From: Planctomycetaceae bacterium
Lineage (GTDB): Bacteria > Planctomycetota > Planctomycetia > Pirellulales > Thermoguttaceae
Direction: 5' to 3'
Assembly: GCA_031259095.1 (NCBI GenBank)
Contig: JAIRLW010000609.1
Location: forward strand, 1-6,717
Length of the DNA: 6,717 nt
The notes under the pieces were generated by a model, which did not search any database, was not told the origin of the DNA, and was given only the letters and a program-made list of their open reading frames with translations. The first letter of the stretch is position 1. Every line of letters begins with the position of its first letter. The translations under genes and the position numbers were made by a program. This document shows positions 1-6,502 of this stretch, piece after piece.

Positions 1-342
1 GCTTTGCAAGTGAGTGATCGGCTTGGCGGTCATTTTGTGTCTGGTCATATTGACGGTCTGGCGGAACTTGTTCAAATCGACGATCACGGCGATTGGCAAG
101 ACTATTATTTTTCCGTACCCAAAGAGTTATCGGTTCAAATGGCGTCGAAGGGTTCAGTTGCTGTTGACGGAGTTTCGTTGACATTGGTACGTTGTGACCA
201 TGAACTATTTAGTGTTGCGTTGATTCCGTTCACGCTCAAAGTAACCACGCTCGGCAGTAGGAAAATCGGCGACAAAGTCAATATCGAAACAGATATTTTA
301 GCAAAATATGTTCAACGCCTTTGGGAAGCCAAAGAATGGTAA
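1..342 (+). CDS. ribE: Riboflavin synthase, C-terminal half (5' end outside window)
   Basis: Riboflavin synthase joins two molecules of 6,7-dimethyl-8-ribityllumazine to give riboflavin and 5-amino-6-ribitylaminouracil, the last step of cytoplasmic riboflavin synthesis. The frame is already open at base 1 (Ala-Leu-Gln-Val-Ser-Asp...) and ends at TAA 340-342, so 113 residues are visible of a protein usually about 200-215 long. What is seen is the second of the two lumazine-binding barrels: GGHFVSGHIDG at visible residues 9-19, then VDGVSLTLV, IPFTLKVTTLG and VNIETDILAKYVQRL near the end. The GGHxxSGH histidines, the S and T of GVSLTL and the D of VNIETD match positions known to matter in the E. 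coli enzyme. The ATG-like start inside this stretch (TTG at 4) is not the true start, because the barrel needs the upstream half. Termination is natural, with the usual short tail after the final helix. Confidence in the family is high. Confidence 0.95.
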   Translation, partial: ALQVSDRLGGHFVSGHIDGLAELVQIDDHGDWQDYYFSVPKELSVQMASKGSVAVDGVSLTLVRCDHELFSVALIPFTLKVTTLGSRKIGDKVNIETDILAKYVQRLWEAKEW

Positions 343-349
343 ATTATAT

Positions 350-368
350 TGTCATAATAACGATGACA
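350..368 (+). terminator. Weak hairpin just after ribE
   Basis: TGTCAT (350-355) and ATGACA (363-368) form a perfect 6-bp stem with a 7-base loop, starting 7 bases after the ribE stop. The position suits a 3'-end hairpin, but no T tract follows and the stem is AT-rich, so intrinsic termination is doubtful. Confidence 0.25.
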
Positions 369-452
369 GATATTCATAAAGTATTTTCCCCAAATTATTT
401 AATTTGCCCATATTGCCAAGTATTTTACATAAAATCTAATTTATCCCCCCTT

Positions 453-480
453 TTGACAAGATATTATTTTCCAATAGAAT
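453..480 (+). promoter_or_regulatory. Candidate sigma70-type promoter
   Basis: TTGACA (453-458, 6/6 to the -35 consensus), a 16-base spacer, then TAGAAT (475-480, 5/6 to the -10 consensus). Transcription would start near 487 and run toward the signal-peptide-like ORF at 700 and the AIPR remnant at 990, leaving a leader of about 210 bases before the first of these. The same 10-base string TTGACAAGAT recurs in the promoter candidate at 6450. A perfect TATAAT also lies at 480-485, but at 21 bases from this -35 it is too far away. AT-rich DNA gives such matches by chance, so confidence is moderate. Confidence 0.45.
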
Positions 481-699
481 ATAATATTTATCATTAGGCA
501 TTAAGGGAACGTTGGTAATATTTCAGCCGAATTTACGTTTTTTGACATAAACTCTTATTTTATAGTTAGTTAAGAATAAATGTCATTTTAAGGTCTGATT
601 CGTTAAATTCGATGTAAATTGCTTTGAATAAAACACTTACAATGAATAATCGAAATTTCTGCTGAAATAAAATTACAAACGTTTCTTATTTTTTGAACT

Positions 700-798
700 A
701 TGCGTTTTCTCCCGTTATTATTTGTTTTGACGGTTCTTGTTTCGGGGTCGAATTTTGCGCAAAACCGTTTGTTATCGCGGGATAAATCCCGCCGTTAA
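700..798 (+). CDS. Short signal-peptide-like ORF (32 aa), possible gene remnant
   Basis: ATG 700 opens a 32-residue frame ending at TAA 796-798. It starts MRFLPLLFVLTVLVSGSNFA: one positive residue, a hydrophobic core of about 12 residues, then a small-residue region that could be cleaved after the Ala at residue 20. The remaining 12 residues are polar and basic (QNRLLSRDKSRR). This is the shape of a Sec signal peptide with almost no mature protein. No Shine-Dalgarno is evident upstream. The last codons lie inside a perfect hairpin (777-792). The frame one base over stays open to about 890, so this could be the 5' end of a secreted-protein gene broken by a frameshift. It may equally be a tiny peptide gene or chance. 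I do not recognise the product. Confidence 0.25.
   Translation: MRFLPLLFVLTVLVSGSNFAQNRLLSRDKSRR
777..792. repeat. Perfect GC-rich hairpin GCGGGAT/ATCCCGC
   Basis: GCGGGAT (777-783) and ATCCCGC (786-792) are exact inverted copies separated by two bases; a 6-bp stem with a TAAA loop is the realistic fold. Five T follow at 802-806, nine bases after the stem, which is far for a standard intrinsic terminator. It overlaps the end of the small signal-peptide-like ORF. It could be a weak terminator or a copy of a genome-wide palindromic repeat. Confidence 0.4.
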
Positions 799-1244
799 GT
801 CTTTTTATGAAATTAACCACAGAATGAACCGAAAACCGTATATGGAATGGATGTCATGTTTTTCGCAAGATTGCAAAAATGTTATTAAATAATTACTTTT
901 TTTATTCTTTATAGGCTACTGAGATTGTTTTGTTAAAAAAAACAAGATTGAAAATTAAGGTGATTGGGAAAAATTCAAATTAGGATTTAATGGACTTTAA
1001 CGCCGGAATTATCGATCAATGGGTCAACGGAATTGTTAAGGGACAAGAGAATATTGTTGGATTCTCTTGTCCCCGGCGATGATGTTACGAGAAAGAAGTC
1101 TGCCGCGTTTGTTTTGCTTTGTATCGCAACATTGTACGATATTTCCTACGTAGAAGTTGCCGAGTATTTTACTGACGGAGGCGATGACGCCGGAATTGAT
1201 GGTATTCGTATTGGAGAAATTGCCGACGACGAATTTGTCGTAAC

Positions 1245-1258
1245 TTTTTTTTTTTTTT
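1245..1258. repeat. Run of 14 T inside the AIPR remnant
   Basis: Fourteen consecutive T lie between the codons for FVVT and the QIKYK segment. The expected protein has about two Phe here, so the run appears expanded as well as out of frame. It is the longest homopolymer in the window and sits directly before the Gln and Lys that would complete the nuclease-like active site. Length change in such a tract would switch the downstream frame. Confidence 0.9.
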
Positions 1259-1559
1259 CAGATAAAATATAAAAAATTTAAAAGGGAATAATCAATTTCC
1301 TGAATCAGAAATCAAAAAAGCAATTGCAACCGTATCTTATCTGCTTGATCCCCAAAAGCCCAATGATTTTCTCGATGACCGGCTTCGTCCTAAAATAGAA
1401 GAGATTCGGTCATTGATCAATGATGGTTTTATTCCCTACGTTCATTTTTTTCTGTGCAATAACGGTCAGAAATGGTCGGGAACTGCCCAGAAAAAAAATC
1501 GATCAATCAAGATTTAGTAACAGAATTGAATGGCGGCGTCTTAATCATGATAAACTGCG

Positions 1560-1594
1560 TTTTATATTCGACTCCGAAGGAATCGAATATAAAA
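1560..1594. terminator. Long near-perfect hairpin at the end of the AIPR remnant
   Basis: TTTTATATTCGA (1560-1571) pairs exactly with TCGAATATAAAA (1583-1594). Inside, after a C/A mismatch, TCC and GGA pair around a GAA loop, giving 15 pairs out of 16 in 35 bases. Flanking T and A runs lie within the stem, and ATATTTT follows at 1598-1604. The size and symmetry suit a terminator that could work in both directions, separating upstream transcription from rpoC. It overlaps the last codons of the AIPR remnant, so that reading may be running into sequence that never coded. Confidence 0.5.
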
Positions 1595-1622
1595 GGAATA
1601 TTTTGGGGCTATAAATAGATGC

Positions 1623-1633
1623 CCCCGAAGGGG
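1623..1633. repeat. CCCC-GAA-GGGG mini-hairpin
   Basis: Four C (1623-1626) and four G (1630-1633) flank a GAA loop, the same loop as in the hairpin just upstream. GGGG recurs at 1644-1647 and CCCC at 1674-1677, so several alternative pairings are possible across 1621-1677. It probably belongs to the same termination or insulating region ahead of rpoC. Confidence 0.35.
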
Positions 1634-1663
1634 TCAAAATCACGGGGCAAACTTTATTGTTAA

Positions 1664-1693
1664 TTGAGATTGCTCCCCAAAATCCGAAATAAT
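1664..1693 (+). promoter_or_regulatory. Candidate rpoC promoter
   Basis: TTGAGA (1664-1669, 5/6) and AATAAT (1688-1693, 5/6) are separated by 18 bases. Transcription would begin near 1700, giving an rpoC leader of about 105 bases. Because rpoB does not precede rpoC here, a promoter in this gap is expected. The assignment rests only on motif match and position. Confidence 0.4.
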
Positions 1694-1733
1694 CAGAAAT
1701 TTTATTTTAAAACACTGTAACAATCCGGCGGTT

Positions 1734-1739
1734 TATAAT
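1734..1739 (+). promoter_or_regulatory. Perfect TATAAT, alternative rpoC -10
   Basis: An exact TATAAT lies 67 bases before the rpoC start codon, but no recognisable -35 hexamer stands 16-18 bases upstream (the sequence there is near AACACT). It could be a second, activator-dependent start, or simply AT-rich background. Confidence 0.3.
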
Positions 1740-1792
1740 TGTAATTGCCGCTGATATTTTGAAACTTTACTAATTTTTCAATAAACGTAACA

Positions 1793-1798
1793 AAGGAG
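1793..1798 (+). promoter_or_regulatory. Shine-Dalgarno AAGGAG for rpoC
   Basis: AAGGAG ends 7 bases before GTG 1806, an ideal spacing. This decides the start: the next upstream in-frame codon is GTT, and the TTG codons at 1801 and 1804 are out of frame. Confidence 0.85.
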
Positions 1799-1805
1799 TT
1801 TTGTT

Positions 1806-4800
1806 GTGAGCAACGAATTTACTTATGATCGGATTAACGATTACGCCGCCGTTAAAATCAGTTTGGCAAAACCGAATGATATTCGGGGTTGGTCTTACGG
1901 CGAAGTGAAAAAACCGGAAACAATTAACTATCGGACTTACCGTCCTGAACGTGATGGTTTGTTTTGCGAGAAGATTTTTGGTCCCGAAAAAGATTGGGAA
2001 TGCGCTTGCGGAAAATATCGCGGCATGAAATATAAAGGGATGACTTGTGACCGTTGCGGCGTGAAAATCACTCATTCCCGCGTCCGGCGCAAACGCATGG
2101 GACATGTCGATCTTGCCGCGCCGGTGGTTCATATTTGGTTTTTCAAAGCGGCGTCCAGCCGACTCGCAACACTTCTTTCAATGAAAGCAAGTAGTCTTGA
2201 AAAAGTAATTTATTTTCAGGATTATGTGGTTATTGATCCGGGAAATACTGTAACTAAAGTCTATGAACTTCTCAATGAAGAAGAATACCGGAAAGCCCGC
2301 GAAGATGATACGTCCGGTAAATTTCAAGCCGAAATGGGCGCCGAAGCCATTCGGAAACTCCTTCAGCAACTCGATCTTGTAACGTTATCCGAAAAACTCC
2401 GCGCCGAACTTACTGAAACAAAATCGAAGCAACGGAAAAAAGACCTTATCAATCGGCTGAAACTGGTGGAGTCGCTTCGGGACAGCGATAACAAACCGGA
2501 ATGGATGGTACTCGACGCGATTCCCGTTATTCCGCCGGATTTGCGACCGCTTGTGTTACTCGAATCAGGAACTTTTGCAACCAGCGACTTGAACGATTTA
2601 TATCGGCGAATTATTAACCGGAATACTCGTCTCAAAAAATTAGTCGATCTGAATGCGCCCGATGTGATTATCCGAAACGAAAAACGAATGCTCCAGCAAT
2701 CGGTTGATGCATTGTTTGATAATGGTCGTTGTAAACGTCCCGTGTTGGGATCAAGTAATCGTCCGCTTAAATCGTTGACGGACATGATTAAAGGAAAGCA
2801 AGGTCGGTTCCGCGAAAATTTGCTCGGTAAACGGGTTGACTATTCGGCGCGAAGCGTGATTGTTGTCGGACCGCATCTTCGGTTACATCAATGCGGTTTG
2901 CCTAAAAAAATCGCGTTGGAACTTTTTCAACCGTTCATTATTCGCCGGCTCAAAGAACTGCAACATGCCGATACGATTAAAAGTGCAAAAAAAATGTTGG
3001 AACGGAAAGATGAAGAAGTTTGGGATATTCTTGAAGAGGTTATTCAGAATCATCCCATCTTGTTAAACCGCGCTCCCACGCTTCACCGAATGGGAATTCA
3101 GGCTTTTGAACCGACGCTCGTTGAAGGAAACGCAATTAAGTTACACCCATTGGTTTGTCGCGGATTCAATGCGGATTTCGATGGCGATCAAATGGCGGTT
3201 CACCTTCCGTTGTCGTTGGAAGCGCAAGTGGAAGCGCATACCTTAATGCTTTCAACAAACAATATTTTCAGTCCGGCAAACGGTTCGCCAATTATTTCGC
3301 CGTCGCAAGATGTGGTGATGGGATGTTATTACATCACCATGTCGCGTCCGAAGATGAAAGGTGAAGGAATGATTTTTTCAAGCCGTGAAGAAGTGTTGCT
3401 CGCTTATGCACATAAAGTGGTCGATCTGCACGCTTTGATTAAAGTCCGAATGCCCAAAAATCGTTGGCTCAAAACCGACCGGAATGTTCGTGAAGGGAAA
3501 ATTTTTGAAACAACTCCGGGACGAATTATCTTTAACAATATTCTTGCCGAAGGAATGCCTTATTACAATGAACCGCTTAAATCTGCCGGTTTGCAAACAG
3601 TCATTAGCGATTGTCACGAATATATTGGTCGCCGCGGAACGATTGATTTGCTCGACAATTTAATGCGGCTTGGTTTTGAAGAAAGTACCAAAAGCGGATT
3701 ATCGTTCGCAACCGACGATCTGATTACGCCGAAAGAAAAAATCAAGATTATCGAAGATGCGGAAAAGAAAATTGCGAAACTGCATCAACATTACGAACGC
3801 GGTATTATCGCCGACGCTGAACGTTACAATCAGGTTTTGGACATTTGGACTCACGCGCGTGAAGAAATCACCGCTCAGATGATGAAAGAACTTGAAAGCG
3901 ATACACGTCAGCAACGGGGATGGAATTGGTACGTTAATCCGATTCATCTTATGGCGACTTCCGGCGCGCGAGGCGGTACGGAACAAATTCGACAATTAGC
4001 CGGTATGCGCGGTTTGATGGCAAAACCAAACGGCAAAATTATTGAAACGCCGATTAAAGCGAATTTCCGCGAAGGATTAACCGTTCTTGAATATTTCAGT
4101 TCAACGCACGGCGCGCGAAAAGGATTGGCGGATACCGCGCTCAAAACGGCGGACTCCGGTTATTTGACACGAAAATTAGCGGATGTTGCGCAAAATGTGG
4201 TGATTACGCGGGATGATTGCGGAACAACGCAAGGAATTACCAAAGGGGTGATTTATCGCGGCGAAAAAGTCGAAGTTAGTTTGGCGGATTCTATTCGGGG
4301 ACGTGTTTCCCGTGCAAATATTGTCAACCCGATTACGGATGAGGAAATCGTTAAGGAAAACGGTTTGATCACTTCGGAAATTGCACGAAAAATCGAAGAA
4401 CTCGGTCTGGAAAAAATTCAGATTCGCAGCCCGATGACTTGTGAAGCGGAACTCGGTATTTGTGCAAAATGTTACGGAATGGACTTGTCCACTTCGCGTT
4501 TTGTCGAAGAAGGTCTGGCGGTTGGAATTATCGCAGCGCAAAGTATCGGCGAACCGGGAACGCAACTCACCATGCGAACATTCCACATCGGCGGTGTTGC
4601 CGCAAGCGGTATTGAAGAAAGTGAAATTAAATCAAAATATCCCGGAACGGTTAAATTTGTCCAACTGGAAGTGATTAAAAATCAAGCCGGTCAACGAACC
4701 TCGCTTTCCCGTAACGGGGCGGTGGCGGTTCTTGATCCGAAAGGTCGTGAACGCGAAAAGTACAATATTCCGATTGGCGCAACGATTTATGTTGACGAAA

Positions 4801-6182
4801 ATGATAAGATTGATGTTGGTCAGAGTATTTGTAGTTGGGATCAACATAGTGTTCCGATTTTAGCAAAAGTGTCCGGTTATGTTCATTATGAAGACCTTAT
4901 CGAAGGCGAAACAATTCGTTACGAACAGGACCCGCATACCGGCACGCAAATTCGTACGGTTATGGAATCCAAAGGCGACCGGCATCCTCAAATTGATTTG
5001 AAAAACGAAAGCGGCGCCGAAACGCTTGACTTCTATTATCTGCCCGGTAAAACATTGATTAATGTTGAAAACGGCGAAAAGGTTACTCAGGGACAACTGA
5101 TTGCCAAAACTCCTCGCGCCGGTCGTAAAACGGAAGATATTACGAGCGGTTTGCCGCGTGTTACGGAAATATTTGAAGCGCGTAAACCGAAGGACCCTGC
5201 GGTGATTGCTGAAATTGACGGTGTTGTGGAACTTGGAGAAAAACGTCACGGAAAACGGACGATTGTTATCAAAGACGAGGAAACCGGAGCCGCCCGTGTT
5301 CATGATATTTCGCACGGAAAACACATGAGAGTTCACGCCGGTGATTACGTAAAAGCGGGCGATGCGATTACGGATGGTCCTCTTGTGCCGCATGATATTC
5401 TCCGTATTTCCGGCGAGGAAGAAGTTCAGGAATATCTTGTTCGTGAAATTCAAAACGTGTACCGAAGTCAACGGGTTAAGATCAACGACAAACACATTGA
5501 GATAATTGTTTCTCAAATGCTCCGTAAGGTTCGTATTGAATCGGCGGGTGATACAAAATTGCTTGAGGGGATTCAGATTGACAAGTTTCAGTTCAAAAAA
5601 GCGAATCGTGAAATTGCCGGATGCGTCAAGATCAAAGACCCCGGCGATACGCAACTGGATATTGGAACGATTATCCAAAAAGATATTTTTGAACAGATTA
5701 ACGCGGAAGTGATTGCGGAAGGCGGTAATCCTGCGGAGGCAAAGAAAACCGAACTTGCGCAAGCGTCAACGCAACTTCTTGGAATTACGAAGGCGGCGGT
5801 TCAGAGTTCCAGTTTTATTTCGGCGGCAAGTTTTCAGGAAACAACAAAGGTGTTAACCGAAGCGGCGTTGGCGAGTAAGACGGACAATCTGATTGGTCTT
5901 AAAGAAAACGTTATTCTTGGACATCTTGTTCCTGCGGGAACCGGATTTCGAATTTATCAGAATGCGGAATGGCGTTTACGTGCCGGAATTGAGGAAATGG
6001 TAAAGCAGCAACCTGTTTCCGAAACAAAATTCACCTTATTGGAAGACATTCCCGATCATTCGTCAACAGAAGGGGCAGAAACAACAATTGATTTTAATAC
6101 GCCGTTCATCAACGATGTCTCATCCGATTACGATGACAACGACGCCTTCGACGACGACATCACAGGTTACGAAAATAATTGA
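1806..6182 (+). CDS. rpoC: DNA-directed RNA polymerase subunit beta'
   Basis: RpoC is the largest subunit of bacterial RNA polymerase and carries the catalytic magnesium site. The 1458-residue protein starts at GTG. Visible in order: N-terminal zinc ribbon with Cys66, 68, 81 and 84; [11 protein letters not shown] from residue 343; [16 protein letters not shown]; the catalytic NADFDGD at 455-461 with its three Asp; the bridge helix at about 760-795 ([17 protein letters not shown]); the second zinc site Cys805, 879, 886 and 889, spaced exactly as in E. coli; and the trigger loop [19 protein letters not shown] from 912, with Met923, Arg924 and His927 matching E. coli Met932, Arg933 and His936. 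An SI3-type insertion fills about 934-1105, before [15 protein letters not shown]. Between KANRE (to 1269) and LLGITKA (from 1324) lie about 40 residues more than in E. coli, a pattern I associate with Planctomycetota. The tail (about 1430-1458) is acidic. No frame breaks or missing key residues. It is longer than E. coli RpoC (1407). rpoB is not adjacent. Confidence 0.99.
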   Translation: MSNEFTYDRINDYAAVKISLAKPNDIRGWSYGEVKKPETINYRTYRPERDGLFCEKIFGPEKDWECACGKYRGMKYKGMTCDRCGVKITHSRVRRKRMGHVDLAAPVVHIWFFKAASSRLATLLSMKASSLEKVIYFQDYVVIDPGNTVTKVYELLNEEEYRKAREDDTSGKFQAEMGAEAIRKLLQQLDLVTLSEKLRAELTETKSKQRKKDLINRLKLVESLRDSDNKPEWMVLDAIPVIPPDLRPLVLLESGTFATSDLNDLYRRIINRNTRLKKLVDLNAPDVIIRNEKRMLQQSVDALFDNGRCKRPVLGSSNRPLKSLTDMIKGKQGRFRENLLGKRVDYSARSVIVVGPHLRLHQCGLPKKIALELFQPFIIRRLKELQHADTIKSAKKMLERKDEEVWDILEEVIQNHPILLNRAPTLHRMGIQAFEPTLVEGNAIKLHPLVCRGFNADFDGDQMAVHLPLSLEAQVEAHTLMLSTNNIFSPANGSPIISPSQDVVMGCYYITMSRPKMKGEGMIFSSREEVLLAYAHKVVDLHALIKVRMPKNRWLKTDRNVREGKIFETTPGRIIFNNILAEGMPYYNEPLKSAGLQTVISDCHEYIGRRGTIDLLDNLMRLGFEESTKSGLSFATDDLITPKEKIKIIEDAEKKIAKLHQHYERGIIADAERYNQVLDIWTHAREEITAQMMKELESDTRQQRGWNWYVNPIHLMATSGARGGTEQIRQLAGMRGLMAKPNGKIIETPIKANFREGLTVLEYFSSTHGARKGLADTALKTADSGYLTRKLADVAQNVVITRDDCGTTQGITKGVIYRGEKVEVSLADSIRGRVSRANIVNPITDEEIVKENGLITSEIARKIEELGLEKIQIRSPMTCEAELGICAKCYGMDLSTSRFVEEGLAVGIIAAQSIGEPGTQLTMRTFHIGGVAASGIEESEIKSKYPGTVKFVQLEVIKNQAGQRTSLSRNGAVAVLDPKGREREKYNIPIGATIYVDENDKIDVGQSICSWDQHSVPILAKVSGYVHYEDLIEGETIRYEQDPHTGTQIRTVMESKGDRHPQIDLKNESGAETLDFYYLPGKTLINVENGEKVTQGQLIAKTPRAGRKTEDITSGLPRVTEIFEARKPKDPAVIAEIDGVVELGEKRHGKRTIVIKDEETGAARVHDISHGKHMRVHAGDYVKAGDAITDGPLVPHDILRISGEEEVQEYLVREIQNVYRSQRVKINDKHIEIIVSQMLRKVRIESAGDTKLLEGIQIDKFQFKKANREIAGCVKIKDPGDTQLDIGTIIQKDIFEQINAEVIAEGGNPAEAKKTELAQASTQLLGITKAAVQSSSFISAASFQETTKVLTEAALASKTDNLIGLKENVILGHLVPAGTGFRIYQNAEWRLRAGIEEMVKQQPVSETKFTLLEDIPDHSSTEGAETTIDFNTPFINDVSSDYDDNDAFDDDITGYENN

Positions 6183-6197
6183 AGTATTTTCGTAACC
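6165..6197. terminator. Perfect 13-bp hairpin spanning the rpoC stop codon
   Basis: GGTTACGAAAATA (6165-6177) is the exact inverse complement of TATTTTCGTAACC (6185-6197), with a 7-base loop ATTGAAG that contains most of the last Asn codon and the whole TGA stop (6180-6182). The 5' arm encodes the last residues of RpoC. No T tract follows the stem, so it is not a textbook intrinsic terminator, but its position marks it as a 3'-end element: termination, transcript protection or both. Confidence 0.6.
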
Positions 6198-6215
6198 AAT
6201 CAGTTATCCGATTGG
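6196..6215. repeat. CCAATC/GATTGG hairpin after rpoC
   Basis: CCAATC (6196-6201) and GATTGG (6210-6215) form a 6-bp stem with an 8-base loop. Its first two bases are shared with the end of the preceding 13-bp hairpin, so the two stems either compete at the junction or stack with this one shortened to four pairs. Only AATTT follows, a weak T tract. Confidence 0.35.
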
Positions 6216-6257
6216 AATTTAGTAAATTTAATATTTACGCCAATAATTAAAAGGAGG

Positions 6258-6280
6258 GCGACCTTTCGCTGAAAGGTCGC
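6258..6280. terminator. Perfect 10-bp GC-rich hairpin downstream of rpoC
   Basis: GCGACCTTTC (6258-6267) and GAAAGGTCGC (6271-6280) pair exactly around a GCT loop. It is the most stable-looking stem of the window and lies 75 bases past the rpoC stop. There is no T tract after it. A strong AAGGAGG sits directly before it at 6251-6257. It may be a terminator of a type without U tract, a palindromic repeat, or an element in a leader for a downstream ORF. Confidence 0.5.
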
Positions 6281-6367
6281 GCCGGTTGATGTTTACCCGA
6301 TACCAACAAGTAATGCCTCTCCGATCATGTGTCAATTTAATAGCAGAACATTTATTATTGAAACGAA

Positions 6368-6439
6368 ATGAAGAGAGTGTTAATACCTTTATTTTTGTTT
6401 ATTACCTTCTTTTTTTATTTTATACCGCAGGCACGTTAA
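6368..6439 (+). CDS. Short signal-peptide-like ORF (23 aa), possible remnant
   Basis: ATG 6368 opens a 23-residue frame ending at TAA 6437-6439: MKRVLIPLFLFITFFFYFIP then QAR. Two basic residues followed by about 16 hydrophobic ones look like the start of an exported or membrane protein, but nothing follows in frame. A T7 run inside the frame is a place where a base could have been gained or lost. No Shine-Dalgarno is visible upstream. It is likely a gene remnant or chance; hydrophobic codons come easily from T-rich DNA. Confidence 0.2.
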   Translation: MKRVLIPLFLFITFFFYFIPQAR

Positions 6440-6449
6440 AAAATAGATA

Positions 6450-6478
6450 TTGACAAGATTTGACGGCTATTTTATACT
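6450..6478 (+). promoter_or_regulatory. Near-consensus sigma70-type promoter
   Basis: TTGACA (6450-6455, 6/6), a 17-base spacer, and TATACT (6473-6478, 5/6). This is the best promoter match in the window. Transcription would start near 6485 and run to the right edge. The -35 region shares TTGACAAGAT with the candidate at 453. The first ATG codons downstream are at 6499 and 6503, so any leader would be very short. Confidence 0.6.
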
Positions 6479-6502
6479 GATGATCACGAAGTCGACTTAT
6501 GA

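Larger units (their letters stand above)
343..989. other. AT-rich intergenic region, no intact gene
   Basis: This stretch of almost 650 bases lies between ribE and the AIPR remnant and is clearly more AT-rich than the flanking coding DNA. It holds a small inverted repeat after ribE, a promoter-like pair at 453-480, a second TTGACA at 542-547 without a good -10 partner, a 32-codon signal-peptide-like ORF at 700-798 and a GC-rich hairpin at 777-792. A further open stretch in another frame runs from about 752 to a stop near 890 and encodes a polar segment with RMNRKPYMEWMSCF. I do not recognise it. Its position directly after the signal-peptide ORF but in a different frame is compatible with a decayed secreted-protein gene. 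No tRNA, rRNA or known riboswitch pattern was seen. Confidence 0.6.
990..1614 (+). pseudogene. AIPR-family (abortive infection phage resistance) protein remnant, frame-broken
   Basis: The reading begins at ATG 990 with MDFNAGIIDQWVNGIVKGQEN, jumps frame near 1050-1060 and continues LLDSLVPGDDVTRKK, KSAAFVLLCIATLYD, then YFTDGGDDAGIDGIRIGE and EFVVTFF. After the T14 run (1245-1258) the sense moves to another frame (QIKYK, 1259-1273), shifts again at A6 (1271-1276) to NLKGNNQFPESEIKKAIATV, RPKIEEIRSLINDG and FFLCNNGQKW, and shifts a fourth time at A8 (1491-1498) to KKIDQSRFSNRIEWRRLNHDKL. Joined, the order and wording match, from memory, the N-terminal part of AIPR proteins, a phage-defence family. 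The GID...QxK pair looks like a PD-(D/E)xK nuclease core; this reading is inference. About 200 residues are recoverable; family members usually run to 500 or more, so the AIPR core is missing. TAA 1612-1614 ends the last frame, although the same frame reads on to 1692 with a plausible segment (PEGVKITGQTLLLIE). All four breaks fit single-base gains. The rpoC gene nearby holds an A8 run (2987-2994 region) and is intact, so general sequencing error is less likely than decay. Confidence 0.75.

Noticed and set aside
480..485. Perfect TATAAT as the -10 partner of TTGACA 453-458
   Set aside because: The spacer would be 21 bases; TAGAAT at 475-480 with a 16-base spacer is better.
542..566. TTGACA at 542-547 as a second promoter
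   Set aside because: The nearest TATAGT is only 13 bases away and nothing near 16-18 bases resembles a -10.
1033..1272. TTG-started 79-codon frame as an intact small protein
   Set aside because: Its content is the middle of the AIPR N-terminal domain; the natural start (ATG 990) and the continuation lie in other frames, and its FFFFSDKI end is produced by the T14 frame break.
1245..1517. Programmed ribosomal frameshifting in the AIPR-like gene
   Set aside because: Four separate shifts would be required and the conserved core region is missing downstream, so decay is simpler.
343..1805. CRISPR array, tRNA, insertion sequence or attachment site in the noncoding region
   Set aside because: No regularly spaced repeats, cloverleaf, transposase fragment or paired terminal repeats were seen.
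4860..5762. 300-codon open frame on the minus strand within rpoC
   Set aside because: It lies wholly antisense to highly conserved rpoC sequence, has the odd Asn/Phe/Arg-rich make-up of a reverse-frame shadow, and shows no domain.
6289..6453. 54-codon frame from ATG 6289 as an annotated gene
   Set aside because: Composition is not convincingly protein-like and it overlaps another short frame and the promoter; kept only as a finding because of the Shine-Dalgarno and hairpin layout.
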